Assembly (NCBI GenBank): GCA_963714145.1
Contig: OY970235.1
Span: 5,022,001 to 5,086,000, forward strand
From: JBBWZH01 sp035544115
Lineage (GTDB): Bacteria; Actinomycetota; Actinomycetes; Mycobacteriales; CADCTP01
Length of the DNA stretch: 64,000 bases
Reading direction: 5' to 3'
The translations under genes and the position numbers were made by a program. The notes under the pieces are model-generated. The model did not search any database and was not told the DNA's origin. It was given only the letters and a program-made list of their open reading frames with translations. Below, piece by piece: positions 1-8,730 of this stretch (position 1 is its first letter; the number at the start of each line of letters is the position of its first letter).

Positions 1-1059
1 GTGGGTGTCCGTGCCGGTGCTGGCCGCCGTGGCCGGGCGGACCAGGCTGTTGCCGCACCGGCAGAACCGCCGGCCGGCCGGGACCGCGTTGCCGCAGACC
101 GGGCAGCGCAGCTCGCCGAGCTCCAGCGGGCGGGCCGCCGAGGGGGCCGGGGCCGGCGCCGGCACCCCGTGCGGCGCGGTGACCCGGCCCAGCGGCTGGC
201 GCGGCAGGTCGGCCTCCTCCTGCGGCTGCACCGCGTCGAAGCCGCCGCTGATTCCGCTGCCGGCCCCGGCACCGGGGCCGGACTGGTCCGGCGGGGGCGG
301 CGGGCCGGTCGGGTTGCGCGGCGCGACCCGGGTCTGCTGGTCGCCGGCGATGCTCACGCCGATGGTCCGCTCCGGCACCCGCGGCGCCAGCGGATCGATC
401 GGCGTGACCCGGCCCAGTTGCACGGTGTTCACCGTGCGCCTGGCGCCGGGCGGGGTGACCACCGCGCGCGGCGGCGGCTGCTCCGGCGGCGGGCCGGGCA
501 CCGGCCCGGTGTCGATCCCCGGCGGTGCCGCGGGGCCGCCGTGCTGGCTACCGTGCTGGCTGCCGTACGGGCCGGGCTGCGGCGTCTCCGGCCAGTACTG
601 GCCGGGCGGCTGCCGCGGGTCACGGTCGGGCCACTGCTGGGCCGGCGGCTGCGCGGGCTGGCTGCGCTGCTCGCTCGGATCGGGCCACTGCCGGGCCGGG
701 CGCTGGCCGGGCCACTGGTAGGGCTGCTGCTGGTACGGCTCGTATGGCTGGCCGGAGTCGTGCCGCTGCTGCTCGTACTGCGGCTGCTCGTACTGCTGCG
801 GTTGCTCGTACTGGGGTTGCTCGTACTGAGGTTGCTGGGGCTGCTCGTAGGGCGGCTGCGCGGGCGGCTGGGCCGGCCACTGCTGGCCCGGCCGCTGCTG
901 GCCGGGCCACTGCTGCGGCGACTGCGGGGCGGGTGGCTGCTGCTGGGTCTGGCCACCGGGCGCGGCGTTGCCGCGCGACCAGCCCAGGTACGCCCGGCAG
1001 GACGAGCAGTGGACGGCGTCGTCCGGGTTCGGCTCCCGGCAACGATTGCAAACGATCAT
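1..1059 (-). CDS. Zinc-ribbon protein with Gln/Pro-rich middle (3' end outside window)
   Basis: The reading frame stays open through the first base of the window, so 353 residues are seen and the C-terminus is missing. The N-terminus carries a zinc ribbon (CNRC near residues 4-7 and CSSC near 19-22). A long Gln/Pro/Tyr-rich segment with repeated YEQPQ units follows. A second zinc-ribbon-like Cys cluster (CPVCG, then CRCGN) lies near residue 320. The ATG overlaps the stop of the upstream gene as ATGA, so the two are probably translationally coupled. No signal peptide or membrane helix is visible in the part seen. A two-ribbon protein at the end of an eCIS locus might be an adaptor or a membrane-anchored partner if a transmembrane segment lies beyond the edge. 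I cannot assign a function; the reading frame itself is well supported. Confidence 0.8.
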   Translation of the reverse strand, partial: MIVCNRCREPNPDDAVHCSSCRAYLGWSRGNAAPGGQTQQQPPAPQSPQQWPGQQRPGQQWPAQPPAQPPYEQPQQPQYEQPQYEQPQQYEQPQYEQQRHDSGQPYEPYQQQPYQWPGQRPARQWPDPSEQRSQPAQPPAQQWPDRDPRQPPGQYWPETPQPGPYGSQHGSQHGGPAAPPGIDTGPVPGPPPEQPPPRAVVTPPGARRTVNTVQLGRVTPIDPLAPRVPERTIGVSIAGDQQTRVAPRNPTGPPPPPDQSGPGAGAGSGISGGFDAVQPQEEADLPRQPLGRVTAPHGVPAPAPAPSAARPLELGELRCPVCGNAVPAGRRFCRCGNSLVRPATAASTGTDTH

Positions 1060-3005
1060 GCCGTCTCCACCATGGCCAACTCACGATCCAGTGCATCCGG
1101 GTCCAGGCCGAGGCCGGAGCCGGTCGAGGTGTAGCCCAGCTCGGCCGGGTCGGGCAGGCCGAGCAGCAGGCCGGCCGGGTCGAGCGGGGCGCCGGTCGCG
1201 TCCCAGGCGGCCAACAGCAGGTGCGGCGGACCGCCGTCAGCCGGCGCGACCGTGCCCAGGACGGCGCCGGCCGGCACCCAGGACCCGTCCGCGACCGTGA
1301 CGCTGGCCACGGCGAGCCGGGCGTACCCGAACTCCAGCCCGTCGTCGGTGCGCAGCCGCAGCACGCCGTCCGCGGGCCGGTCGACGACCCCGGCGGCGAT
1401 CGCGTGCGCCGGCGTGCCGGCGGGGGCCATCAACACCGCGCCGGCCGGGTCGGGACGGACCGGCGGCGTGCCGGGCAGCGGCTGGAACCGCCGCCCGACC
1501 GCAACGGTCGCTGCGAGTAACGCCGGCCCGGACCCCGCCCCGGACGCGGGCCTGGAAGACCGCCCGGACGGCCGGTCAACTCTGCCCGGACGGGAAGCGA
1601 CCAGACCGGAAAGATCCGCCTCAACCAACCCTTGACCCAGCCCCAGTGGGCCACCCGGCCGCTCCGCGGCCGGCAGCACCGGCGGTGCCGGCGCGGGTGC
1701 CGCGGGTGGCTCCCAGGCCGCCGGCGCCGCAGCCGCCGGTGCTGGCGCCGGCGGCACCACTGGCGGTGCTGACGGTGGCGATGCGGGTGGCTGCCAGGCC
1801 GTCGGTGCCGCAGCCGTCGGCGCTGGAGCCGCCGGTGCTGGAGCCGGTGCTGCCGTGGGTGGCTGCCAGGCTGTCGGTGCTGGAGCCGGCGATGCCGGCG
1901 CGGGTGGCGTGGGTGGCTGCCAGGCTGCCGGCGCTGCAGCCGGCGGTGCTGGCGCGGGTGGCTGCCAGGTCGGCGGGGTGGGATACGGCTCGGCGACCTG
2001 AGCCGGCGAGCCGCCGGGCGGCGGCTGCCAGGCCGGCCCGTCAGCCGGCGGACCGACGGCCGCGGGTGCGGCCAGCGCGCTGGCCGCGGGCGGGTCGGGG
2101 ATGCGCGTTCCGGTAGCTGGAACGGAACCGGCGAAGGCGCCCGGGGGCGGCGCTGCCGGTGGCCCGCTGGGTGGAACCCGATCCGACCGGCTCGCCGGCG
2201 GTGCCGCGACCGGCGGCACGGTAGGTGCCGCCCACCCCGACGACTGGCCAGCCGGCGGCGCGGGCGGAGGCGGCGGAGCCCAGCCGGCCGGGCCGGGCGC
2301 CGGAGTGACCGGCGGCGCAGGCGGCGGAACCCAACCCGACGGACCACCGGGCGGTACCGCAACGGGCAGCGCGGCCGGCAGGTCCGGAACGGGCGGGACC
2401 GGCGGTGCCGGCAACGCGGCCGGGGGCGGCGGCGCAGCCGGAGCCGGAGGTCCGGCCGCGCCTCCCGGCGCGGGCGGAACCGGCGGTGCCGCCGGCGGAA
2501 CCGGCAACGCGGCCGGGATCGCGGGCGGAACCGGCAACGCGGCCGGGACGGGGGGCGCAGGCGAGACCGGGGCGGCCGGCGAGACCGGCAACGCGCCCGG
2601 AGCCGGGGGCACCGGCGGGACCGGCAACGCGGCCGGAGCCGGCGGCGGGACGGGCGGGGCCGACCGGGTGGCTGGAACCGGGGGCGCCGGCGGTGCCGGG
2701 AAACTGTGGGACGCGATATCGGGAGCCGACGGTGGGGTCAGCGGAGCCCGGTCGCCCGGCGCGGGCGGCACCGGGCCGGGTGGAACAGCCGGGGCCCGGT
2801 TGCGCGTTCGGCCCAGCGACGGTGGACGGGGCCGTCCACCGGTGGGCTGACCTGGCGCGAGCAGCGCCAGCACGTCGTCATCGCCGGACGGCTCCTCCGG
2901 CGATGGATTCCCCTGATCGATTGAACCGATGACCCCTCCTCCCCGTCTGGCTGAACGATACTCAGCTTGAATGCTGATAGCACCGACTAGTACGGAACGT
3001 TCCAT
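1056..3005 (-). CDS. Pro/Ala-rich protein with degenerate M23 (LytM-like) C-terminal domain
   Basis: About 400 residues are low-complexity Pro/Ala/Val sequence with repeated ALPVPP units, then repeated AWQPP units. The C-terminal 120 residues look like a LytM/M23 peptidase fold: a GVVDRPADGVLRLRT-type strand pair, then YARL where active enzymes have YAHL, then VPAGAVLGTV, then PHLLLAAWD where active enzymes have HLHFE. Most zinc ligands are therefore absent and catalysis is unlikely; a peptidoglycan-binding or structural role is an inference. The start is uncertain. The annotated ATG at 3005 has a poor ribosome binding site, while a very strong site (2933-2944) sits just before an in-frame ATC at 2930. 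The gene diverges from the SARP regulator and overlaps the zinc-ribbon gene. Confidence 0.7.
   Translation of the reverse strand: MERSVLVGAISIQAEYRSARRGGGVIGSIDQGNPSPEEPSGDDDVLALLAPGQPTGGRPRPPSLGRTRNRAPAVPPGPVPPAPGDRAPLTPPSAPDIASHSFPAPPAPPVPATRSAPPVPPPAPAALPVPPVPPAPGALPVSPAAPVSPAPPVPAALPVPPAIPAALPVPPAAPPVPPAPGGAAGPPAPAAPPPPAALPAPPVPPVPDLPAALPVAVPPGGPSGWVPPPAPPVTPAPGPAGWAPPPPPAPPAGQSSGWAAPTVPPVAAPPASRSDRVPPSGPPAAPPPGAFAGSVPATGTRIPDPPAASALAAPAAVGPPADGPAWQPPPGGSPAQVAEPYPTPPTWQPPAPAPPAAAPAAWQPPTPPAPASPAPAPTAWQPPTAAPAPAPAAPAPTAAAPTAWQPPASPPSAPPVVPPAPAPAAAAPAAWEPPAAPAPAPPVLPAAERPGGPLGLGQGLVEADLSGLVASRPGRVDRPSGRSSRPASGAGSGPALLAATVAVGRRFQPLPGTPPVRPDPAGAVLMAPAGTPAHAIAAGVVDRPADGVLRLRTDDGLEFGYARLAVASVTVADGSWVPAGAVLGTVAPADGGPPHLLLAAWDATGAPLDPAGLLLGLPDPAELGYTSTGSGLGLDPDALDRELAMVETA
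2933..2944 (-). promoter_or_regulatory. Strong Shine-Dalgarno without a canonical start codon
   Basis: The minus strand reads GGGGAGGAGGGG, close to the best site in the window. It is followed after a short spacer by in-frame GTC ATC and no ATG, GTG or TTG. It may serve a non-canonical AUC start at 2930 for the M23-like gene, which would place that protein start 25 codons downstream of the ATG at 3005. Confidence 0.5.
2994..3003. promoter_or_regulatory. GGAACGTTCC palindrome between divergent genes
   Basis: A perfect 10-bp palindrome lies in the gap between the divergent M23-like gene and the SARP regulator. A related half site CCGTTCC follows at about 3014-3020. Its position suits an operator shared by both promoters, but it would fall inside the M23-like coding region if the ATG at 3005 is really used. 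No protein is known to bind it; this is a candidate only. Confidence 0.35.
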
Positions 3006-3057
3006 TATGGACACCGTTCCACGAACCGGAACTCGGATAGCGACTGAGAGTGAGGCC

Positions 3058-6042
3058 ATGACCGGAGCAGCGCCGGCCGCGTCCGGGGCCATTGTGCGGG
3101 GCCGTGTGCGTCGCCCTACGGCCGCCGGGTTGCGCCGGAGCCGTTTGGTCGGCCCGCTGGTGGGCCCGTCCGCACCCCGGCTGATCCTGGTGGTCGCGCC
3201 CCCCGGCTCGGGCAAGTCGACGTTGCTCGCGCACCTCGCCGAGGCGGCCAGCGGCCACGTCGCCTGGCTCACCCTCGACACCGCGACCGTGGCCGAGCCG
3301 GTGCTGCTGGCGCACCTGCGGGCGGCGTTCGGGTCGGTGCCCGGGCTGGCCGACGAGTGGCCGACCGCGGAGGTCGCGCTGGCCGACCTGGAGGACCGGC
3401 TGACCGAGCCGGTGCTGCTGGTGCTGGACGACGTGCACACGGTGGACGGCGAGCCGGCGGCCGAGGTGATCCGGCTGCTGATCCGGTACCAGCCGGAGTT
3501 CCTGCGGATCGCGCTGGGTTCGCGCACCGTGCCCGAGGTGGACATCCCGCGGTGGCGGTTGACCGGCGCCGCGATGGAGGTTGACGCGGACCTCCTCCGG
3601 TTCCGCACCTGGGAGGTCGAGGAACTGTTCCGGGAGTGGCACGGCGTCCGGCTGCGGGCCGACGAGGTGACCACGCTGACCCAGCGCACCGGCGGCTGGG
3701 CGGCCGGGCTGCAACTGTTCCACCTGGCCACCCAGCGCCGGCCGCCGTCCAGCCGGGCCGCGCTGCTGGCCGGCAGCACGCCCGCCGGCCGGCTCACCCG
3801 CGACTACCTGGCCCGGCACGTGCTGGACCAGATCCCGCCGGAACTGCAGGAGTTCCTGATCCGCTCCAGCGTGCTGGACGAGCTGACCGCGGCCCGCTGC
3901 GACGCGCTGCTGGAGACCACCGACGCCGCGGCCCGACTGTCCGAATTGGACCGGATCGGGCTGTTCACCTCGATCGAGGCGGACGCCGGGGACGGCGGCG
4001 AGTGGGTCTACACGTACCACGAGGTGCTCCGCTCGCACCTGCTCGCCGAGGTGTCCGCGCGGCTCGGGCCGGCCGCGGAGCGGGCGCTGCACCGGCGCGC
4101 GGCCGACCTGCTGGCCGCCGAGGGCGCCTACGCCGAGGCGATCCGGTCGTACTGCCGGGCGCAGGACTGGGAGGACGTCCGCCGGGTGCTGTCGATCGGC
4201 GGTGCCTCGCTGGCCGACGACCCGGGCGCCTGGATCGACGCGCTGCCGGTGTCCATCCGGGACGGTGACCCGTGGGCGCTGCTGGCGCTGGGCCGCCGGC
4301 TGGTCGCCGAGGGCGTGCTGGACCGGGCCGCGGAGACCTACCAGCGGGCCGTGGAGCGGTTCGCCGTGCAGGGCGGTAGCAATGTGGCCGCGAGCGAGCT
4401 GCGGCTGCTCCAGGCCTGGATCACACCCGCGTTCGGCGTCGTGGTCGACTGGGTGCACATCATCCGGGCGGCGCTGGTCGACCCGCGCGAGCAGCTGCGC
4501 ACGGCGCACCCGGCGACGCCGGGCAGCCAGCTGGCGCTCGGCTTCGCGCACCTGATCAGCGGTGGCCTGACCGAGGCGGTCGAGGCGTTCGACCGGGCCG
4601 CGGACGGCCGCGAGCTGCCGGCGCTGGGCGAGGCCGGCGCGCTGCTGGGCCGGGCGGTGAGCCTGACGATGTCCGGTGCGCCCGGCGCCCGGACCGCCCG
4701 CGAGGAGGCTGCCGCCGCGGCGAAGCACCTCGGCGCGCCGGTGCTGGCCCGGCTGGCGGACGGGCTGCAGGCCGCCGCGGACTGCACCAACGACGGCCGG
4801 ATCGGCCACCTGCTCGGCGAGTGCGAGCAGGCCGGCGACGCCTGGGGCAGCGCGCTGCTGCGGCTGTTCGCCGGGTTCGCCGAGCTGGCCACCGGCGGGA
4901 GCCCGGTGGCCACGCTGGAGGCGGCCGAGCGGGAGTTCCGCAAGTTGGCCGCGCCGGCGCTGGCCGCCTGGGCCACCGCCGCGGCCGCGCTGGCCGCCGC
5001 CCGGGCCGGCCAGCCGTACGGGCGGGACCGGCTGGCCGATGTGGAGCGGGCCGCCGGGGTGACCGGCCAACTGCCGTACGCGCTGGCGCTGCTGGCGGTC
5101 GCGGCCGCCACCGCCGACCCGGTGCAGGCCGAGCGCACCCGCAGCCTGGCGCTGCGGCTGGCCGCGAAGTCCGGCGCCACCGGGCCGGACGGCCGGTTCG
5201 CCGGCGAGCTACCCGCGCCGGCCGCCGTCCCGGTCGGGGCCCAGCCGGCCACGCTGGTGCCGAGCCCACCGCTGCCGCTGGAACCGGAGCCGGTGGTGGT
5301 CGAGCCGGCCGGCCGGTCCCGGCTGCGGATCCGTTGCCTGGGTGGGTTCTCGGTCGAGCGGGCCGGTGTGCCGATCAATGTGGACGGTCTGCGCCCGCAG
5401 CACCGGGCCCTGCTGCGGGTGCTCTGTCTACATGCGAACCGGACGGTGCACCGGGAGCAGCTGCTCGAGTGGTTCTGGGCCGGCCGCGACCCGGAGCGCA
5501 GCCAGCACAGCCTGCAGGTGGCGATCAGCGAGCTGCGCCGGATGCTGGAGCCGGACGCGCCACGCGGCGAGTGGACACTGCTGCGCCGGCAGGACAGCGG
5601 CTACCAGATCAGCGTGGACTCGCCGGCCGACAGCGATGTGCGCCGGTTGGAGGCGCACCTGAACGCGGCCCGGGCGGCCACCCGGGCCGGCGACCAGGCC
5701 GGTGCGGCCGCCCACCTGGAGCACGCGATCGCCGCGTACACCGGCGATCTGCTGCCGGACGAGGGCCCGGCCGAGTGGGTGGTGACCGAGCGGGACCAGC
5801 TGCGCGAGGCGGTCGCGGCGGCCTGCGAGCAGCTGGCCGCGTACCGGGCCGCGGCCGGCGAGCACGCCGAGGTGGCCCGGGTGGCCCGGCTCGGGCTGGA
5901 GCGCGACCGCTACCGGGACCGGCTCTGGCAGCTGCTGATCGACTCGCTCGGGGCGGACGGGCACCCGGCCGCGGCGGCCACCGCACGGGCGGCCTACCAC
6001 GAGATGCTCGCCGAGATCGGCGTGCCGGTCCCGCTGGCCTGA
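3058..6042 (+). CDS. MalT-type ATPase / SARP (BTAD) transcriptional regulator
   Basis: The 994-residue protein starts with a MalT/LuxR-type NTPase: Walker A (PPGSGKST, about residue 50) and Walker B (VLVLDDVHT, about 120). A winged-helix/TPR-like helical middle follows. The C-terminal quarter is a SARP module: an OmpR-like DNA-binding domain (LRIRCLGGFSVERAG, about 755) and a BTAD bundle to the end. This is the reverse of the AfsR order, where the SARP part is N-terminal. I chose the ATG at 3058, behind GAGAGTGAGG, over the upstream in-frame ATG at 2971, which overlaps the divergent gene. It is embedded between eCIS genes and faces the operon end, so it is probably the cluster-situated activator (inference). 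SARPs usually bind direct repeats upstream of target promoters. Confidence 0.88.
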   Translation: MTGAAPAASGAIVRGRVRRPTAAGLRRSRLVGPLVGPSAPRLILVVAPPGSGKSTLLAHLAEAASGHVAWLTLDTATVAEPVLLAHLRAAFGSVPGLADEWPTAEVALADLEDRLTEPVLLVLDDVHTVDGEPAAEVIRLLIRYQPEFLRIALGSRTVPEVDIPRWRLTGAAMEVDADLLRFRTWEVEELFREWHGVRLRADEVTTLTQRTGGWAAGLQLFHLATQRRPPSSRAALLAGSTPAGRLTRDYLARHVLDQIPPELQEFLIRSSVLDELTAARCDALLETTDAAARLSELDRIGLFTSIEADAGDGGEWVYTYHEVLRSHLLAEVSARLGPAAERALHRRAADLLAAEGAYAEAIRSYCRAQDWEDVRRVLSIGGASLADDPGAWIDALPVSIRDGDPWALLALGRRLVAEGVLDRAAETYQRAVERFAVQGGSNVAASELRLLQAWITPAFGVVVDWVHIIRAALVDPREQLRTAHPATPGSQLALGFAHLISGGLTEAVEAFDRAADGRELPALGEAGALLGRAVSLTMSGAPGARTAREEAAAAAKHLGAPVLARLADGLQAAADCTNDGRIGHLLGECEQAGDAWGSALLRLFAGFAELATGGSPVATLEAAEREFRKLAAPALAAWATAAAALAAARAGQPYGRDRLADVERAAGVTGQLPYALALLAVAAATADPVQAERTRSLALRLAAKSGATGPDGRFAGELPAPAAVPVGAQPATLVPSPPLPLEPEPVVVEPAGRSRLRIRCLGGFSVERAGVPINVDGLRPQHRALLRVLCLHANRTVHREQLLEWFWAGRDPERSQHSLQVAISELRRMLEPDAPRGEWTLLRRQDSGYQISVDSPADSDVRRLEAHLNAARAATRAGDQAGAAAHLEHAIAAYTGDLLPDEGPAEWVVTERDQLREAVAAACEQLAAYRAAAGEHAEVARVARLGLERDRYRDRLWQLLIDSLGADGHPAAAATARAAYHEMLAEIGVPVPLA

Positions 6043-6050
6043 CCCCGGAG

Positions 6051-6077
6051 CCCCGGACCGGGCGGCCCGGAGCGGGG
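6051..6077. terminator. Hairpin between convergent SARP gene and eCIS operon end
   Basis: A 12-nt arm (CCCCGGACCGGG) faces CCCGGAGCGGGG across a 3-nt loop, with a two-base internal mismatch. It lies in the 60-bp gap between two convergent stop codons. There is no T-tract, which is common in high-GC actinomycetes. A bidirectional terminator is the simplest reading. Confidence 0.5.
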
Positions 6078-6102
6078 CGGGCCGGAGCGGGGCGGGGCGG
6101 GT

Positions 6103-6639
6103 TCAGCCGGTCTTCACGATGACCTCGTGCAGCACGTGCGCCGGCTTGGTGGCCGTCACTATCCGCTCCACCACGTCCGGGTCGACCGTCCCGTGTGGAT
6201 CGTCCACCTGCACCAGCAGCCGGGGGCGGGCCTCGCCGGGCAGCGGGCCGAGTGGTCGGGTCGACCAGGCCACCCCGCCGTTGTCGGCCAGCCGCGGCGT
6301 GCTGCCGGTGTAGGCACGCACCGCGGCGGCGATCCCGGCCAGGGTGCCGCGGCGCAGCAGGCCCTCCCGGGCGTCGCTGAAATGCTCCCGGATCAGCGGC
6401 ACCGCCCACCGCTCGTCCATCGGGAAGCCGAGCCAGCCGGCCAGCCAGCGGACGAAGTCGTCCGGGGCGTAGCGCGGGTCGAGGTAGGCGTCGAAGTCGT
6501 CCAGGCTGGCGAAGACCGGGGCGAGCACCTCGTCGAAGGCGCGGATCAGCTCGGCGGTGAAGTCGTTGCCGAAGAACGCCGGCGGTAGCCCGGCGGCCAG
6601 CGAGCGGGGCGGCCGCAGCCCTTCGATCGCCGCCCTCAC
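6103..6639 (-). CDS. Phage tail protein I-like baseplate protein
   Basis: The 178-residue protein matches the gpI-type phage tail protein domain found in phage-like particles. Typical signs are FFGNDFTAELIRAFDEVLAP, an FVRWLAGWLGF segment and LLRRGTLAGIAAAVRAYTG in the middle. In contractile tails it joins baseplate J at the wedge periphery. The GTG start overlaps the stop of baseplate J as GTGA, so translation is probably coupled. It is the last gene of the leftward operon. No tail-fibre gene follows; receptor-binding fibres are also missing from the rest of the cluster. Confidence 0.85.
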   Translation of the reverse strand: MRAAIEGLRPPRSLAAGLPPAFFGNDFTAELIRAFDEVLAPVFASLDDFDAYLDPRYAPDDFVRWLAGWLGFPMDERWAVPLIREHFSDAREGLLRRGTLAGIAAAVRAYTGSTPRLADNGGVAWSTRPLGPLPGEARPRLLVQVDDPHGTVDPDVVERIVTATKPAHVLHEVIVKTG

Positions 6640-8693
6640 CGGGTCGTCCCACCCTCGACGTACACCTGGTGCTCGACGCTGAAGACCAGGTGGGTCGGCT
6701 CCAGGTCGAGCCGGTCCTGCGGCTCGGACACCTCGGAGGTGACCGGGTTCGCCCGGAACAGCACGGCCTCCTCGACGAAGTCGACGCCGGGCACCCGGCC
6801 GAGCACCGCGTACACCTCGCCGACCTGCACCGGGCGGCCGAACGGCCAGCCGCCGCCGTCCGGGCCGCCGGTGAGCGGGCTGAAGTAGTCGTAGAGCGCG
6901 GTCAGCGCGTCCCGCTCGACCCGCTCCGGGTCGACGTCCGAGCGGGCCCGGATCCGGGCGTCCACCCGGACGCCCAGGTAGCTCGGCGGCTCGACGCTGA
7001 CCCGCACGCCGACCATCCGCCGCTCCTCCAGCACCCGCAGCACCCGGTCGCGGGCGACGTCCGGCAGCCGCAGCCGGCCCAGCGGGATCGGGCCGCCGAT
7101 GCCCGGCACCGCCGGCACCACCAGCACCCGCACCGCGCCGGCGTCCGGGCCGGCCTCGACCGGGATGCAGCGCACCCGGGCGAATTCCGGCGCCGCCTGC
7201 CGGGTGAGCTGCTCGAAATCCTCGGCGGTGACGGCCCGGTTGCGGGTACGCAGTTCCAGCGGACCGCGCCGGGTCGCCTCGGCCACCGTCTCGCCGTCCA
7301 CGCCGCCGAGCGCTGGCCGCCGGTTGTAGACGGCCGCGACGTACGGGATCGACGTGCGCAACACGTTCACGGCGCGGGCTGAGACATTGCCGCCGCCACC
7401 GCCGCCGGTGCGGTAGCCGCGCAGCCGCAGCACCGCGCCCTTCGGCGGGATCGCGCCGTACCGGCGCAGCGTCCCGTCCTCCAGCCGCACGGCCGGGCCG
7501 AACCGGATCTCGCCGGGGGTCGCGTCGACGACGAAGTGCCGGCTGTCCGGGACGCTGTCGGCGAACGAGTCGACCGCGGTCCAGATCTCCCAGCTCGCCG
7601 GCTCGGCGCCGTCCGGGCCGACCGGGGGCGGCACCGCGGCCACCCAGCCGGGCGGGTCGTCGGCGTCCGCGTCGCCGGGCCGGGCCTCCGGCACACCGAC
7701 CTCCAGCACCAGCGGCTGGTCCGGGTCCGGCAGCACCGGCGGGCGGCGCACCGCGAACTGCTGCCCGGGCGTGCCGTCGGAGACGCCGATCGCCTCCTGC
7801 TCGATCGGGTCGGCGTTCAGCGCCGGCACGTTGCCGCCGACGGTGGCCGCGGTCACCGAGGAGACCAGCGGCGAGGACCGGTACGCCGGCACGCCCGGCC
7901 GGTCGGTCACCCGGCAGCGCAACCAGGCCGCCGGCACACCGGACACTGTGGACGCTCCGTGCGTCGCCGGCAGGTGCAGCTCGACGCCGCCGGAGACGTT
8001 CAGCCCGAGCGTGTCGTCCCGCTCCAGCTCGCAGGTGACCCAGCCATCCGGGGTCCACGCCTCCCACGCCAGCGGCGGCCGCTGCGGGTCGATGCCGTGG
8101 CCGCCGACCTCGCAGACGAACTGCAGCAGCACGATGTTCGACGGCGCCGGCTGGTCGAGCCCGATGTAGAACGCGTCCCCGGGCACCGGCCGCTCGGCGA
8201 AGGTGCGGAACGCGGCGCCGAAGCCGAGCCCGGGCGTGCGGTCGACGAACTCGCCGCCCTGCTCGCCGCCGGCCACCGTGCCGACCACCCGGGAGACGGC
8301 CGGCACCACGGTGAGGTCCTGCACGGTGGTGAAGGTGACCGACTGCTCGGTCGCGGTGCGCCGGGTGGAGATCACGGTGCCGGCCGCGATCCGCACCGGC
8401 ACCGGCTGGTGGCTGGAGAGCCGGAACGACATGTCCACCCGGGCGGCCGCCGGCGGGAACAGCGTGACCCCGAGCAGGTCGAGGAACTTCACGTAGTTCC
8501 GGTCCGGTACCCGGTTCAGCCGGTACAGCAGCAGGTCGGTCATCCAGGCGAACGTCTCGATCAGCGTGACGCCCGGGTCGGACACGTTGTGGTTCGTCCA
8601 CTCCGGACAGCGCCGCTGCACGTGCCGCTTCGCCTCGTCGACGAGGTTCTGGAAGGTCCGGTCATCCAGGCTCGGCGTAGGGAGACTGCTCAC
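6636..8693 (-). CDS. Putative baseplate assembly protein J
   Basis: The 685-residue protein has the typical N-terminus of eCIS baseplate J proteins (RTFQNLVDEAKRHVQRRCP, then SDPGVTLIETFAWMTDLLLYR). The gpJ core follows: a GGNVSARAVNVLRTSIPYV segment, AVTAEDFEQLTRQAAPEFAR, and a C-terminal DYFSPLTGG stretch. It should form the wedge that links the hub to the sheath-triggering ring. The start is GTG at 8693 with only a weak ribosome binding site; no better in-frame start is seen. It lies 37 nt after gp25 and overlaps tail protein I by GTGA. Length is normal for the family. Confidence 0.92.
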   Translation of the reverse strand: MSSLPTPSLDDRTFQNLVDEAKRHVQRRCPEWTNHNVSDPGVTLIETFAWMTDLLLYRLNRVPDRNYVKFLDLLGVTLFPPAAARVDMSFRLSSHQPVPVRIAAGTVISTRRTATEQSVTFTTVQDLTVVPAVSRVVGTVAGGEQGGEFVDRTPGLGFGAAFRTFAERPVPGDAFYIGLDQPAPSNIVLLQFVCEVGGHGIDPQRPPLAWEAWTPDGWVTCELERDDTLGLNVSGGVELHLPATHGASTVSGVPAAWLRCRVTDRPGVPAYRSSPLVSSVTAATVGGNVPALNADPIEQEAIGVSDGTPGQQFAVRRPPVLPDPDQPLVLEVGVPEARPGDADADDPPGWVAAVPPPVGPDGAEPASWEIWTAVDSFADSVPDSRHFVVDATPGEIRFGPAVRLEDGTLRRYGAIPPKGAVLRLRGYRTGGGGGGNVSARAVNVLRTSIPYVAAVYNRRPALGGVDGETVAEATRRGPLELRTRNRAVTAEDFEQLTRQAAPEFARVRCIPVEAGPDAGAVRVLVVPAVPGIGGPIPLGRLRLPDVARDRVLRVLEERRMVGVRVSVEPPSYLGVRVDARIRARSDVDPERVERDALTALYDYFSPLTGGPDGGGWPFGRPVQVGEVYAVLGRVPGVDFVEEAVLFRANPVTSEVSEPQDRLDLEPTHLVFSVEHQVYVEGGTTR

Positions 8694-8730
8694 TGTCGGC
8701 TCACGCTCATGACGTCCGCTCTACTCGGGT

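Noticed and set aside
6103..8601. One long minus-strand frame covering both baseplate J and tail protein I positions.
   Set aside because: The upstream part is out of frame with baseplate J; the true genes are 6636-8693 and 6103-6639 with a GTGA overlap.
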